A stretch of 46,561 nt of DNA from Candidatus Kuenenia stuttgartensis (GTDB lineage Bacteria; Planctomycetota; Planctomycetia; Planctomycetales; Planctomycetaceae): positions 1 through 46,561 of the forward strand of contig CAMAVB010000027.1 of the NCBI GenBank assembly GCA_945861465.1, read 5' to 3'. The translations under genes were made by a program, and so were the position numbers. Shown here piece by piece: positions 19,301-27,780 of the stretch; within the stretch, counting starts at the first letter, position 1, and the number at the start of each line of letters is the position of its first letter. The notes beneath the pieces are model-generated. The model was not told where the DNA came from. It saw nothing but the letters and a program-made list of their open reading frames with translations, and ran no database searches.

Positions 19301-20952
19301 ACGAACAGATCGCCGCCTCGTAGATATCGCACCCTCCACGATGTGTTTCCCAGAACAAAAATATCGCCCGCCTGAGTCTCGCTGCCGAAATGTTCATCGA
19401 CGGTTCCGACGGTTGTACGATCTTCTTCCGTAATCACGCGGATCGAAAACACTTCTGGAATGGCACCTGCATTGGCAATCGCCGCCATCCTTGCGATGGG
19501 ACGAGCCCGCAGTCGGCGTTGCACCTGATCGTGATGCAGAAAGACCCGGCCCCGACCGGCGGAAGGTGTCAGTCCTTCGCTCAGGAATCCCACGACACGG
19601 TCAAATGTCGCACGCTCCAGATTCCGATAGGGTGCAGCCCGCCGACACAACGCGAATAATTCATCGGAACTCCATTCCTGACACGCCACTTCCGCGACGA
19701 TCTGCTGAGCCAGGACATCAATGGGCGCGACGGGAATGGGAATAATGTCGAGATCCCCCTGTCGGATCGCCCGAATCATCGCCATACATTCGATCAGTTC
19801 ATCGCGAGTCAATGCGAACACTCTGCCTTTCGGGGTCAGTCCCAGCGCATGGCCCGAACGTCCGATCCGTTGCAGAAATGTCGAGATGTTGCGCGGCGAA
19901 CCGATTTGCAGTACAAGATCGATGTAGCCGACATCGATCCCCATTTCGAGCGAAGCCGTGGCGACTACGGCTTTCAGTTGCCCTGATTTCAGGCGTTGTT
20001 CTGTGTCCTGCCGATGCTTGTAAGCCAACGAACCGTGATGACTGCTGATCGCGTCTTCACCCAGGATTTCACTGAGCTGATGAGTCAATCGTTCTGCCAG
20101 CCGCCGTGTGTTCACAAAGATGAGCGTGGCCCGATGCGAATTGATGAGTTCCACGATTCGCGTGTTGACTTCCGCCCATTGTTCGTGCATACAGACCGCA
20201 CCGAGGTCGCTCGACGGCGTTTCGATTCCCAGGTCGAGTTGCCGTTGATAACCGATATCAATGATCACTGGCATTGCGACAGTCGATCGATCTTCTGGCA
20301 CACCCACGAGGAATTGGGCAATCTGATCGATGGGCCGCTGAGTGGCCGACAAACCGATTCGCTGCAGGCGGCTCGGGCAGATTTCCGCGAGACGTTCGAG
20401 TGACAGCGCCAGATGCGATCCTCGTTTGTCGCGAACCAGCGCATGAATCTCATCGACGATGACCGTATTCACGGTCTTGAGCACGTCACGACTGCGTGTG
20501 CTCGTCAGCATCAGGTACAAGGATTCCGGAGTAGTCACCAGTATGTGCGGAGGCCGCTTGACGATCGCCGCCCGTTTCGAGGCTGTCGTATCACCCGTCC
20601 GCAAGCCGACACGAATTGGTGGAATCTGCAGTCCGGATTGTGCGGCGAGTGCCAGAATCTCGTCCAGCGGCTGCTGCAGATTGCGGTGCATGTCATTCGA
20701 CAAGGCACGCAGCGGCGAGACATAAACAACATGGATCTCGTCCGACAGTTCTCCAGCTTCCGCGAGTCGCAGTAACCGGTCGATCGCCGACAGGAATGCG
20801 GTCAAAGTCTTTCCGCTTCCGGTCGGTGCCGCGATGAGAATATCCAGACCTGCATGAATATGCGGCCAACCCTCTACCTGCGGCTCCGTCGGCCCGGTAA
20901 ACCGGGACTGAAACCATTGAACAACGACAGGATGAAAAAGCTGGAGCGACAT
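16366..20952 (-). CDS. Lhr-family large DEAD/DEAH-box helicase
   Basis: A superfamily 2 helicase of 1528 residues, the usual size of full-length Lhr (core plus C-terminal part). The helicase core is near the N-terminus: Q/motif I (AAPTGSGKT), Ia (YVSPLRALSNDM), DEIH box (VDEIHALV), motif III (LSAT), motif IV/V (TASLEMGIDVG) and motif VI (QRIGRSGH). Winged-helix and Lhr-specific regions follow, including RYLRGGDLFV and EWCHRRLLSRIHR. Lhr proteins unwind RNA:DNA or DNA duplexes in repair. Two oddities are in the linker before EWCHRRL: an 18-bp tandem repeat (TSETQV repeated) and, at residues about 1052-1086, a 105-bp palindromic element inserted without breaking the frame. The gene appears monocistronic. 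The name lhr is avoided because subfamily assignment needs a tree. Confidence 0.93.
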   Translation of the reverse strand: MSLQLFHPVVVQWFQSRFTGPTEPQVEGWPHIHAGLDILIAAPTGSGKTLTAFLSAIDRLLRLAEAGELSDEIHVVYVSPLRALSNDMHRNLQQPLDEILALAAQSGLQIPPIRVGLRTGDTTASKRAAIVKRPPHILVTTPESLYLMLTSTRSRDVLKTVNTVIVDEIHALVRDKRGSHLALSLERLAEICPSRLQRIGLSATQRPIDQIAQFLVGVPEDRSTVAMPVIIDIGYQRQLDLGIETPSSDLGAVCMHEQWAEVNTRIVELINSHRATLIFVNTRRLAERLTHQLSEILGEDAISSHHGSLAYKHRQDTEQRLKSGQLKAVVATASLEMGIDVGYIDLVLQIGSPRNISTFLQRIGRSGHALGLTPKGRVFALTRDELIECMAMIRAIRQGDLDIIPIPVAPIDVLAQQIVAEVACQEWSSDELFALCRRAAPYRNLERATFDRVVGFLSEGLTPSAGRGRVFLHHDQVQRRLRARPIARMAAIANAGAIPEVFSIRVITEEDRTTVGTVDEHFGSETQAGDIFVLGNTSWRVRYLRGGDLFVSDAGGAPPSIPFWQGEAPGRTAELSAAVSQLREELEQRVADRAAAQDWLIAEASVTPNAARQTVEYAAAQKAAIGLLPTCRRVVFERFFDESGGMQLVIHAPFGTRITRAWGLAMRKRFCRSFDFELQANADDDGIVLSLGPQHSFPLESMFPMLNCRNVQALFEQAILIVPIFLNRWRWNATRALQIPRSRNGKKVPPALQRFRSEDLLTAVFPKLTGCQENVVGDIELPDDPLVQQTMDDCLHEAHDMEALKEVFAAVERGEIEFIARDTREPSPFSYELLNANQYAFLDGGEAAERRARAVTTRRSLSVDDVRDLGRLDATAIAQVVADAQPLIRNADELHDTLLSRILLPVDEGVEWSGWFHELVNQGRATQVTSETQVTSETQVVPEEIVCFVRAWVATERAPAVVAAFPDAILAPSVTVPHGVKTDWESTDARVAMVRGLLEICGPVTTEAAAARIGITVSQTDAALEALEGEGIVLRGRFTPPAAKMSDDASALRTETEISGARFHRAEHVKNVLHVRKSIVISAPVLRSHIGCDTEHRSSGTRDSGDMARTTEWCHRRLLSRIHRLTMDGLRRQIEPVSVDVFMRFLFRHHGIVESHRREGSNGLFEVIGQLQGLDIPSVAWERDLLPLRVTGYQSEWLDELCLTGEIGWARVFPPPRNPDKSRPMASLTRIAPVSIFLREDLPWLATRAPTLEVEGLSSPGTQILEILTSSGATFGTDLQVETRMLRDHLDDALGELVSRGLITADGFSGLRGLVAEKPTTSRRSNRGRAERIRVVRPAVGRWSVTRQPVPSDEAGNSENLRHDVNAEWAWQLLRRWGIVFRDLLTNEDGAPAWFELLQVFRKLEARGEIRGGRFITGVAGEQFALADTVQKMRQIRDEGPQEELLLITAADPLNLVGVLSKHDRVPRIASNRIAYLDGLPIAVLRGGNAEIMETAREEQLTTALTRLRQFSLLPTESTLLLTATADV
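17694..17798. repeat. 105-bp palindromic element, family 1, copy B, inside the helicase gene
   Basis: Ends TAAGGACCGGCGCAGAAATA and TTATTTCTGTCTCAGTCCTA, with the same two central hairpins as copy A (11904-12008). It lies wholly inside the helicase coding sequence, and its length of 105 bp (35 codons) keeps the frame open. On the coding strand it is read as residues such as LRTETEISGARFHRAEHVKN and VLHVRKSIVISAPVL, which have no counterpart in the Lhr family as I know it. Confidence 0.9.
18134..18180. repeat. 18-bp tandem repeat in the helicase linker
   Basis: Two perfect copies of ACCTGCGTTTCAGATGTG followed by a partial third. On the minus strand they encode repeated TSETQV within the variable linker of the helicase. 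In-frame unit length (18 bp) means copy number can change without breaking the protein. Confidence 0.9.
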
Positions 20953-21046
20953 GTTGATTCAGAATACATCGGGAAGCCAGGACTGGCAATGATGAAGGCT
21001 GACAGTGACATCACCGTGGGGTGAATCCGTTCGACTTCAGAGAATG

Positions 21047-21134
21047 TAGGGTGGGACCAGCGGCGGTTAAGCCGCGTCGGCCCACCAATTTTTAATCAAA
21101 TGGTGGGCCTGCGCTGTCGCTGGTCCCACCCTAC
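21047..21134. repeat. palindromic repeat with GTAGGGTGGGACCAGCG ends
   Basis: The outer arms GTAGGGTGGGACCAGCG and CGCTGGTCCCACCCTAC are perfect complements. Inner arms GGCCCACCA and TGGTGGGCC flank an AT-rich centre. It lies in the 318-bp gap between the start of the helicase gene and the stop of the propeller gene, where I see no gene. A related layout with different inner sequence lies at 24882-24959. Confidence 0.88.
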
Positions 21135-21270
21135 GAACCTGAATACTGCGACCGCGTTTGGTTAACATCTCGGACATGAATGTCCAAGCTACAGGAATCA
21201 CAGCCCAAGGCACGGAGTCTCGCCCTCCGCCACATCCGACGAATCTGCCCGTGCCATGTTGTCGGTGAAT

Positions 21271-22920
21271 TTACTCGTTTCGAAGCACTTTCACAGCATT
21301 CAGCAGCGGCACGCCCTGTTTTGCCACCAACGTGATTCTGAGATTGTCGGTCACGTTCACATCCTTCACGTCGTGTACAATTGCTGCGGCTGCTTTACCA
21401 TTCGTGCTGGTCAGAGTGACATCGGTCAGAACTGTCGTACCGTTGAACTGAACATCAAAAATCGACACGCCCGTCGCTGCTTCTCGTGCATCTGCAAAGT
21501 GCAGCTGAACTGAAAACGTTGCAGGCTGGTCGTCTTTACCCAGCAACGGCAGCGTGAGTTCATTCAGTCCCTGAGCCCATGACGTGTACAGCCACGGAGT
21601 CTGGGTGTTGCTCACTCCCGTAGAGTTTTCGTTAACGTTCTGGTAACCGCCTCCGTCGCTGAACTGTGGCCGCAGGTCCAGTTTGACGTCGAGCGAAGTT
21701 TCCTGGTACGCTGTGTAACGAGGGTATGACAACCAGACCGTTCCATGTGCGTCCTTGCGGTCGCCGGGTGCGCCCAGATTCAGGGCGAGTTGTTGAACAG
21801 GAGTTGTCGTGCCGACGGAACTGTAGATTGCCCATGGACGACGTGCTTCTCGTGGTTCGAGGACAATCGTCGAGGCGATCGAAAACAAGCACACGCAGCC
21901 AGCACTCGCTTCCGGAATCATCACGAGGCCATTCGCGGGCACCGCATTCACCCAGCAACCCAGACGATGGCCGGCGAAATGTCGCACTCCAGCATCCTGT
22001 TCCAGATCCATAAACCCTGTGAATCCGGATCGGAACATGATCATGCCAGAATCAGCGCCTGTCAACATGCCACAGTGGTGCCCGGTGCGCATGATGGACC
22101 ATGGGACGTCCTCCCCGGTGATCGGATGTTTTCGAGTTTGCTGCGTACCGGTTTGCAGATCGAACATCCACGGTTCTGCCAGCACTTTATTCCCCACGAG
22201 GATCGGGCGGTGCCGGTAATTCGCGTCTTTGGCCCACAACTTGTAACCGTCACCAGCTGAGAGAGCGACCAACCGACGTCGGGAGAATTCGCCAGCGACA
22301 AACTGCTTCCAGTAGTGACCGTTGGCGTTGGCTCCGCACAGAATCAGCGTATCGTTCTGATACATCAGCGTCAACATGCCGCCGCCGATGCCGATTTCAC
22401 TGCAGTCCGTGACATCGACCGGATTGGACCAGAGTTGTACGCCGGTTCGGGCGTCAATCGCAACGGCACGACGCAGATCGGTCTTTTTCAATCGATCTTC
22501 GGCGATCTCACGGTCCTTTCCAGTCAGCGTCTCCAACGCACTTTTGTCCTGACGAAGGATCTCGGCGCGTTGCTCGCTGGTAATGGTACTATCGACGAAA
22601 AACACACGATCGGGTCCCAGCGCGATGGTGCGGTGAGAAATACTCTGTCCCTGATATTCCCACAGATGTTTTCCGGTCTTCAGATCAATTGCGAAGATGG
22701 CATCCGTCGCATCTGTTGTCTTTCGACCGCGACGTCGCTCCCGAGCATCAATCGCATCCATGACCGTGGCTGTACCGAACAGGATGTCGTCCTGTACCGC
22801 AAGGTAGGCCCATTGATGCTTTCCGTCGTCACGAGTCGCCGGCAGTCGATGGACTCGAAGTGTGGCACCCGTCGCGGCGTCCAGTTCGAAGCATTCCCCG
22901 TGACAGCATCGCCCAGCCAT
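21271..22920 (-). CDS. PQQ-like beta-propeller/malectin-like protein, C-terminal part after a frame break
   Basis: A frame of 549 residues that looks like the second half of the gene upstream (22829-24844). It begins within what resembles a propeller strand (CFELDAATGA) and continues with further PQQ-type repeats such as AIFAIDLKTGKHLWEYQG and AVAIDARTGVQLWS. It ends with a malectin-like carbohydrate-binding domain of about 150 residues (FSDGGGYQNVNENSTG, VQLHFADAREA, DVQFNGTTVL, LLNAVKVLRNE). It has no signal peptide and no ribosome binding site before its first Met, and overlaps the upstream frame by 92 bp. Intact homologues, as I remember them, are single polypeptides. I therefore read this as the 3' part of one broken gene rather than an independent gene. 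Confidence 0.7.
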   Translation of the reverse strand: MAGRCCHGECFELDAATGATLRVHRLPATRDDGKHQWAYLAVQDDILFGTATVMDAIDARERRRGRKTTDATDAIFAIDLKTGKHLWEYQGQSISHRTIALGPDRVFFVDSTITSEQRAEILRQDKSALETLTGKDREIAEDRLKKTDLRRAVAIDARTGVQLWSNPVDVTDCSEIGIGGGMLTLMYQNDTLILCGANANGHYWKQFVAGEFSRRRLVALSAGDGYKLWAKDANYRHRPILVGNKVLAEPWMFDLQTGTQQTRKHPITGEDVPWSIMRTGHHCGMLTGADSGMIMFRSGFTGFMDLEQDAGVRHFAGHRLGCWVNAVPANGLVMIPEASAGCVCLFSIASTIVLEPREARRPWAIYSSVGTTTPVQQLALNLGAPGDRKDAHGTVWLSYPRYTAYQETSLDVKLDLRPQFSDGGGYQNVNENSTGVSNTQTPWLYTSWAQGLNELTLPLLGKDDQPATFSVQLHFADAREAATGVSIFDVQFNGTTVLTDVTLTSTNGKAAAAIVHDVKDVNVTDNLRITLVAKQGVPLLNAVKVLRNE

Positions 22921-24844
22921 CGACTGATTTCTGTATCGATTCCGTTGCCGTCAGATCATTCGATTCACCTGCTTTTGCCACGAAGTCAGCGGCACCGGCA
23001 GTGTCGCTCGTCTGTGGTTGCCCGAGACACATGACACCGCCGCATGGTTTCAGATGGCGGACGACCAGCGCCGGATCTGTCAACGTCTCGCCGGTCTTCA
23101 CGAATCGGTCACTGACAATCAGGTTCGCGAAGTAGTTGGAATATGGAATATCGGCGACGTCAAACTCGTGTACTGTGACTCGACTTCCGTAGATACCCGC
23201 TTTGGTCAGATTTGCACGAGCTGTGGCAACTTTCTCCGGGTCTGACTCAACCACGTAAATCTTCAGTTCGCTTTGACGGGACAGTTCGTACGCCAGCTGT
23301 CCTTCCTCACCATCAATGACCAGACAAAACCCGCGTTTCACGCCCGTTTGCGCCAGGATTTCCTTTGCGGCCTGCTGGTAGAATTCTGAAGACGGAAACG
23401 CTGCAATGGATTGATTTGGCACGCTGGTCGGCTCGCCGTTGGCGAACACATAAATCCGGCCTGTGTCCGTGCTGACGACCAGATTGCCGTCGGCGACAGC
23501 GAGTCCGCTCACCAATCCCTCGACCGCCGCCTGCCACACGCTTTCGCCGCTCAGTGCCGAGTACGCTGTCACCTGATTTTGACCACCGAGGAAAACGACG
23601 TCGGGTGTCGCCAGCAGCGCGGCATCGTCAGCCGTTTCTTTCTGCCAGGTCACGCCGATGTCCGCGATCCTCTTGATTTCCAGACTGGCGTCCGCAATTT
23701 TTTGTCGATACCCACCTGCCGTCTCTTTGTTTTTTTCAGAACGCAGCTTTCCTGACAGATCATAAATTTCCATTTCCAGGTTGTGTCGAACGCGGCTGTT
23801 GACGGCATATTCCTGCCGGTCAAGCCGGGCGACGACGGTGCCGGTTGCTACGTACGCAGCGTCGCCGGCGACGGCCATCTGGTGCCCTGCAAACCACCCG
23901 AATCCAACATCCCCCTTTTGTTGATCCATCGCCAGCAGATGATGTTCTCCGCCTGAGTAGATCTGTGCGTCAGCCAGCAGAGCATTGGTGCCACCTACGA
24001 CTCCGCCAGCCGCTGAACGCCAACCGTGTGTTCGTTTATGAACCAGCTTGCCCGTTTTGCGATCAAAGGCCGCTGGCAGCGAACGACCTGACGGGACAAA
24101 CAGCAGGTCGTCGCTGGCCAACAGATATCCCTGCGGTGACAGATCGTTCCGTCCTGCGTCTTCGTCGCTCAGACTGTCCTGTTTCCAGATGACCGAGCCA
24201 TCGTCTGCATTGACTGCATACAGATAGACATCTTCGTGCGGGAATACTCCCGCTCCAAAGTACGCGACGCCATTATCAACAAGCACACCCGTGCGAACCG
24301 GCCACCGGGAAACCAGTTCGCCGCGAGCGATCAGCCAATCTTCTTCCGGGCCAGCGCGAAACTGCCAGTGCGACTTTCCAGTGGCTGCATTGACGCAGTA
24401 AACATGCCCATCATCTGAACCAAAGTAGACGCGACCGTTCACGACTGAAGGTGCAAGACGAATCGGAGCACCGGTGAAGTATGTCCATTCCGTCGCACCG
24501 GTTTTCAGATCCATGCAGTGCAACTGATGATCCGTTGCTCCAAAAAACAGCTTGCCGCCCACGACGACCGGATGAAACACATCGTCAAACTTGACTCGAT
24601 TTCCAAGCAGCTTTTCTTCGATCACGCGACCTGTTCCATCGGACCATGCCATTTTTGGCAACGCCGGCGATTCGTATTTCCATGCAACATTCAGAGGAAA
24701 AGTAACCTGCTCGCTGCTGAACGCTGTTCGCGAATTGTTACCTCGAAAGGTTGGCCAGTCTGCCGCATACGTTGATCGGCATTCAACATCAGGCAAAGCG
24801 ATCAGTACGATGAGGACAGCGTGGAACCTGGTGAGGGAAGGCAT
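22829..24844 (-). CDS. PQQ-like beta-propeller protein with methyltransferase-like domain, N-terminal part of a broken gene
   Basis: A frame of 671 residues from an ATG at 24844 with GGAG six bases upstream. It has a signal peptide (FHAVLIVLIALPDVEC region). A PQQ-type propeller starts WPTFRGNNSRTA and continues with LHCMDLKTGATEWTYFTG, VYCVNAATGKSHWQF and LYAVNADDGSVIWKQD. From about residue 490 it has a SAM-methyltransferase-like Rossmann domain (GFCLVIDGEEGQLAYELS, IYVVESDPEKVATARANL, NLIVSDRFV). After SVDGWAMLSRG the frame runs into unrelated sequence and stops at 22829, while the next propeller half continues in another frame from about 22900. The likely history is an internal deletion plus frameshift, or a sequencing error. 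Secreted or periplasmic, function unknown. Confidence 0.75.
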   Translation of the reverse strand: MPSLTRFHAVLIVLIALPDVECRSTYAADWPTFRGNNSRTAFSSEQVTFPLNVAWKYESPALPKMAWSDGTGRVIEEKLLGNRVKFDDVFHPVVVGGKLFFGATDHQLHCMDLKTGATEWTYFTGAPIRLAPSVVNGRVYFGSDDGHVYCVNAATGKSHWQFRAGPEEDWLIARGELVSRWPVRTGVLVDNGVAYFGAGVFPHEDVYLYAVNADDGSVIWKQDSLSDEDAGRNDLSPQGYLLASDDLLFVPSGRSLPAAFDRKTGKLVHKRTHGWRSAAGGVVGGTNALLADAQIYSGGEHHLLAMDQQKGDVGFGWFAGHQMAVAGDAAYVATGTVVARLDRQEYAVNSRVRHNLEMEIYDLSGKLRSEKNKETAGGYRQKIADASLEIKRIADIGVTWQKETADDAALLATPDVVFLGGQNQVTAYSALSGESVWQAAVEGLVSGLAVADGNLVVSTDTGRIYVFANGEPTSVPNQSIAAFPSSEFYQQAAKEILAQTGVKRGFCLVIDGEEGQLAYELSRQSELKIYVVESDPEKVATARANLTKAGIYGSRVTVHEFDVADIPYSNYFANLIVSDRFVKTGETLTDPALVVRHLKPCGGVMCLGQPQTSDTAGAADFVAKAGESNDLTATESIQKSVDGWAMLSRGMLRTGRRDGCHTSSPSTAGDS

Positions 24845-24881
24845 CTCGTCTCCTTGTGAATGCGAAACAAGGCGGGGTTGC

Positions 24882-24959
24882 GTAGGGGGTGACAAGCAAC
24901 GCGCAGGCACACCGAATCGCAGACATGGTGTGCCTGCGCTGGCGCTTGTCACACCCTAC
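24882..24959. repeat. palindromic repeat upstream of the propeller gene
   Basis: Arms GTAGGGGGTGACAAGC and GCTTGTCACACCCTAC flank inner arms GCGCAGGCACACC and GGTGTGCCTGCGC. It starts 38 bp upstream of the propeller start codon, so it lies in the promoter region of that gene and within the divergent 270-bp gap before the gene at 25115. Confidence 0.85.
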
Positions 24960-25114
24960 AAATTCACAAACTGGCCAGCCGTGGTCCGCTCAACGCCAAG
25001 GTTGAATGGCGGGACGACTATCCATACACTCTAACAGCCTTCCTTCGTGTGTCCTACCATTTGCGAAAAGTTTCGCCTTTCATCACATTCTGCGCCAGCA
25101 ATACGAGATCAGCC

Positions 25115-26401
25115 ATGCGACTTCGCACAATCGCCACGGCGACGTTGATTCTGGGAGCCACTGCTTCGCTGGCGATCGCCTGTTCGGTTCCGGTATTCCG
25201 TTACGCCCTTGAACACTGGCGTCCGGACCCATATATCGTTTTCGTCTTTCACAAAGAAGAACTCACGGTCGATCAGCAGTCCATCATCGATTCAATGCAA
25301 CCTACAGGCGAACATGGAAATCCTTTCGCAAACGTGCGTGTGAAAGTTGTTGATGTCGATCTAGACAGCGATCCGGTTACACAGGCGATCCGGCGCGACC
25401 ATCAATCCGAAAAGCTGCCGTGGATGGTCGTTCTCTCCCCGCCAAAATGGGGCCCGGCGCAAACCACGTGGCAGGGTGAATTCACTGGAGACAACGTTGG
25501 GATGGTGATGGATTCGCCAACGCGGACGGACATCAGTACTAAGCTGATTGATGGAGACTCCGTCGTCTGGATCCTGCTGGAATGTGGTCGGAAGGAAGAG
25601 GACGACAGAGCATATGACGTGCTGACCACAGAACTCAGGAAGCTGGAATCTACGATTAAGCTGCCGGAGATCGATGTGGCCGACCTCGGTGATTTGTCGG
25701 TCGCGCCGGAAGCTCTGAAAGTTGCTTTTTCATCGCTCCGGATTTCACGCGATGATGAGAAAGAACGGGCGCTGGTGGAGATGCTGCTGCGCGTCGAGTC
25801 TGACCTGCTGGAAGAACCTCAGGTCAGTCAGCCAATGGCGTTTCCGGTGTTTGGACGCGGTCGAGTTTTGTATGCACTGGTTGGAAATGGCATCGCCCCG
25901 GACGTCATTAAGGAAGCGTCTGAGTTTCTGATAGAGGGTTGTCAATGCACGGTGAAGGCTCAGAATCCCGGCGTGGATCTGATCATGAATGTCGATTGGG
26001 AAGGGTTAGTCATTCCCACCGAATCACTTGACAAAGACTTACCTCCACTGGCCGGCTTCTCCGGTTTCGGACGACCGGACGACGGACTCGACAGTAAAGA
26101 TGCCGAAGGCGATGCATCAGTTGTTGAGAGGAAGCAGGGAGGATTCATGGCCGAACCAACGAAGGCATCGGTTTCATCGGACACTGTCAGTCCAGAGCTG
26201 GCAATGATGCACGTCGATGAAAGCAGCAGTGCGTCGCATGCAGAAGTCGCAACGTCCGGCGTGGATGGTTCAGAAGATCATCATGCCGAAGCGAGCGACA
26301 TACCATCGGCTGGCATTGGAAAGAATGTGCTGCTGGTCCTGTTGTTCCTTCTGATTGGCGCAGTGGTCGCAACGTGGTACTTCATGCCGCGCGCGAATTG
26401 A
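25115..26401 (+). CDS. hypothetical lipoprotein-like protein with C-terminal membrane anchor
   Basis: A protein of 428 residues of no family I can name. The ATG at 25115 was preferred because it opens directly with a signal sequence (MRLRTIATATLILGATASLA). The sequence IAC-SVPVFRYALEHWRPDPY follows, so Cys may be a lipidation site. The mid region is soluble and contains EELTVDQQSIIDSMQ and PWMVVLSPPKWGP. A charged, low-complexity stretch follows, and a helix near the C-terminus (NVLLVLLFLLIGAVVATWYF) ends the protein. I recall planctomycete proteins with the same ACSVPVFRYALE opening next to FtsX-like ABC permeases, which matches the next gene 13 bp downstream. An accessory role to that transporter is likely but unproven. 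Confidence 0.75.
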   Translation: MRLRTIATATLILGATASLAIACSVPVFRYALEHWRPDPYIVFVFHKEELTVDQQSIIDSMQPTGEHGNPFANVRVKVVDVDLDSDPVTQAIRRDHQSEKLPWMVVLSPPKWGPAQTTWQGEFTGDNVGMVMDSPTRTDISTKLIDGDSVVWILLECGRKEEDDRAYDVLTTELRKLESTIKLPEIDVADLGDLSVAPEALKVAFSSLRISRDDEKERALVEMLLRVESDLLEEPQVSQPMAFPVFGRGRVLYALVGNGIAPDVIKEASEFLIEGCQCTVKAQNPGVDLIMNVDWEGLVIPTESLDKDLPPLAGFSGFGRPDDGLDSKDAEGDASVVERKQGGFMAEPTKASVSSDTVSPELAMMHVDESSSASHAEVATSGVDGSEDHHAEASDIPSAGIGKNVLLVLLFLLIGAVVATWYFMPRAN

Positions 26402-26414
26402 AACGAGACAAAGT

Positions 26415-27767
26415 ATGACTGTCTGGCGACTTGTGATTCGTGAAATCTGCCATCGAAAACTTAGTTTTCTGATGGGCGTCCTTTCCGTGACGACTGCCGT
26501 CGCCTGTCTTGTCGGCGCGCAGACCCTGCTGCGAGCCGACCGCGTCATCACCGGGCACGTGCTCGAGCAAAAGCAGTCGCAAGTTGCACAGGCCATTGCC
26601 GCGCGAGAAGAGGCCGTCAAACAAGCGGGTGCCGATCTTGAGGACGCCATGCGGAAACATATGCTGGGCCTGGGCTTTAACATCCTGATCCTGCCGAAGG
26701 AGCAGTCCCGTTCAGAGCTGTTGTTGAACGGCATGACGGCCACAATGCCGGAAAGCTACGTCGATAAACTGGGGCAATCCGATATTGTCACCGTTAACCA
26801 CTTGCTGCCCAGCGTGACTCGGCGAGTTCTCTGGCCGGAACAGGACCGGGAGGTCATTCTGATCGGCACCAGAGGCGAAGTTCCGATTCAGCATCGAGAG
26901 TTAAAGAAGCCTCTGCTGGCAGAAGTCGCCGAAGGTAGAATGGTTGTCGGCTACGAAATCGGGAAAGATCCTGGGTTGAAGGTCGGCGATACGGTGACAT
27001 TTCAGAAACAGGAGTTCACGATCTCCGCGATCCATCCCGAGCGTGGCTCGACCGATGACGTCACAGTCTGGATCAACCTGCGGCAGGCTCAGGAACTTCT
27101 GGGAATGCAGAACCTGATCAACGCGATCCTGGCCCTCGAATGCGACTGCGCCGGCGATCGCATTTCCGCGATTCGTGCCGAGATCGAAGCGATCCTGCCC
27201 GGGATACAAGTGATTGAGAAGTATTCGCAGGCCCTTGCTCGAGCCGAAGCCCGAACCAAAGCAAAAGAAGTTGCCGAATCCGCCCTCGAACAGGAACAGG
27301 AATCCGGTCAGGCCACGATTCTGCGAGAAGAACAGGGACGCCGCCAGTTGGAACAGCAGCACGCCGGATTTGCAGCCGTCATGGTCCCCCTGGTGCTGGT
27401 TGGTTCGGCAGTGACAATCTTCCTGCTGGCACTTGCGAACGCTCGCGAGCGAACAGAAGAGATTGGCATTCTGCGAGCCATCGGACTGAAGTCGCGGCAG
27501 ATTATGCTCGTCTTCCTGTCCAAGGCAACCGTCATCGGCTGCGTGGGAGCACTGCTCGGTATCGGTCTTGGTTTTTGGGTTGGCTGGTCGCTCGGTGGCT
27601 TATCGGGAGACCGGCTCGTATCGCCACAACTGTTTATCTCCGGCGATCTGATGTTCACGATCGCCACAGCACCGGTCCTCGCGATTGTACTCACCGGAAT
27701 CGCCAGTTGGATACCTGCGCTGCTGGCAGCTCGACAGGACCCCGCCCTTGTGCTGCAGGGAGCGTGA
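26415..27767 (+). CDS. FtsX/MacB-like ABC transporter permease
   Basis: A membrane protein of 450 residues. An N-terminal helix (FLMGVLSVTTAVACLVGAQTLL) is followed by an extracytoplasmic region of about 300 residues with a MacB-type periplasmic core, ending in a charged coiled coil rich in Glu and Arg (about residues 275-320). Three helices then make the FtsX domain: VPLVLVGSAVTIFLLALANA, the ATVIGCVGALLGIGLGFWVG segment and VLAIVLTGIASWIPALLAA. The motif RTEEIGILRAIGLKSRQI is diagnostic for the FtsX permease family. The ATG at 26415 gives the natural N-terminus. It needs an ATPase subunit, but none follows in this window: 14 bp after its stop begins a transposase relic. It may pair with an ATPase encoded elsewhere. 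Confidence 0.9.
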   Translation: MTVWRLVIREICHRKLSFLMGVLSVTTAVACLVGAQTLLRADRVITGHVLEQKQSQVAQAIAAREEAVKQAGADLEDAMRKHMLGLGFNILILPKEQSRSELLLNGMTATMPESYVDKLGQSDIVTVNHLLPSVTRRVLWPEQDREVILIGTRGEVPIQHRELKKPLLAEVAEGRMVVGYEIGKDPGLKVGDTVTFQKQEFTISAIHPERGSTDDVTVWINLRQAQELLGMQNLINAILALECDCAGDRISAIRAEIEAILPGIQVIEKYSQALARAEARTKAKEVAESALEQEQESGQATILREEQGRRQLEQQHAGFAAVMVPLVLVGSAVTIFLLALANARERTEEIGILRAIGLKSRQIMLVFLSKATVIGCVGALLGIGLGFWVGWSLGGLSGDRLVSPQLFISGDLMFTIATAPVLAIVLTGIASWIPALLAARQDPALVLQGA

Positions 27768-27780
27768 TGGTTACTCGGCA

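Noticed and set aside
18450-20775. Many plus-strand open frames opposite the helicase
   Set aside because: All are shadows of the helicase gene, whose motifs span the whole minus-strand frame.
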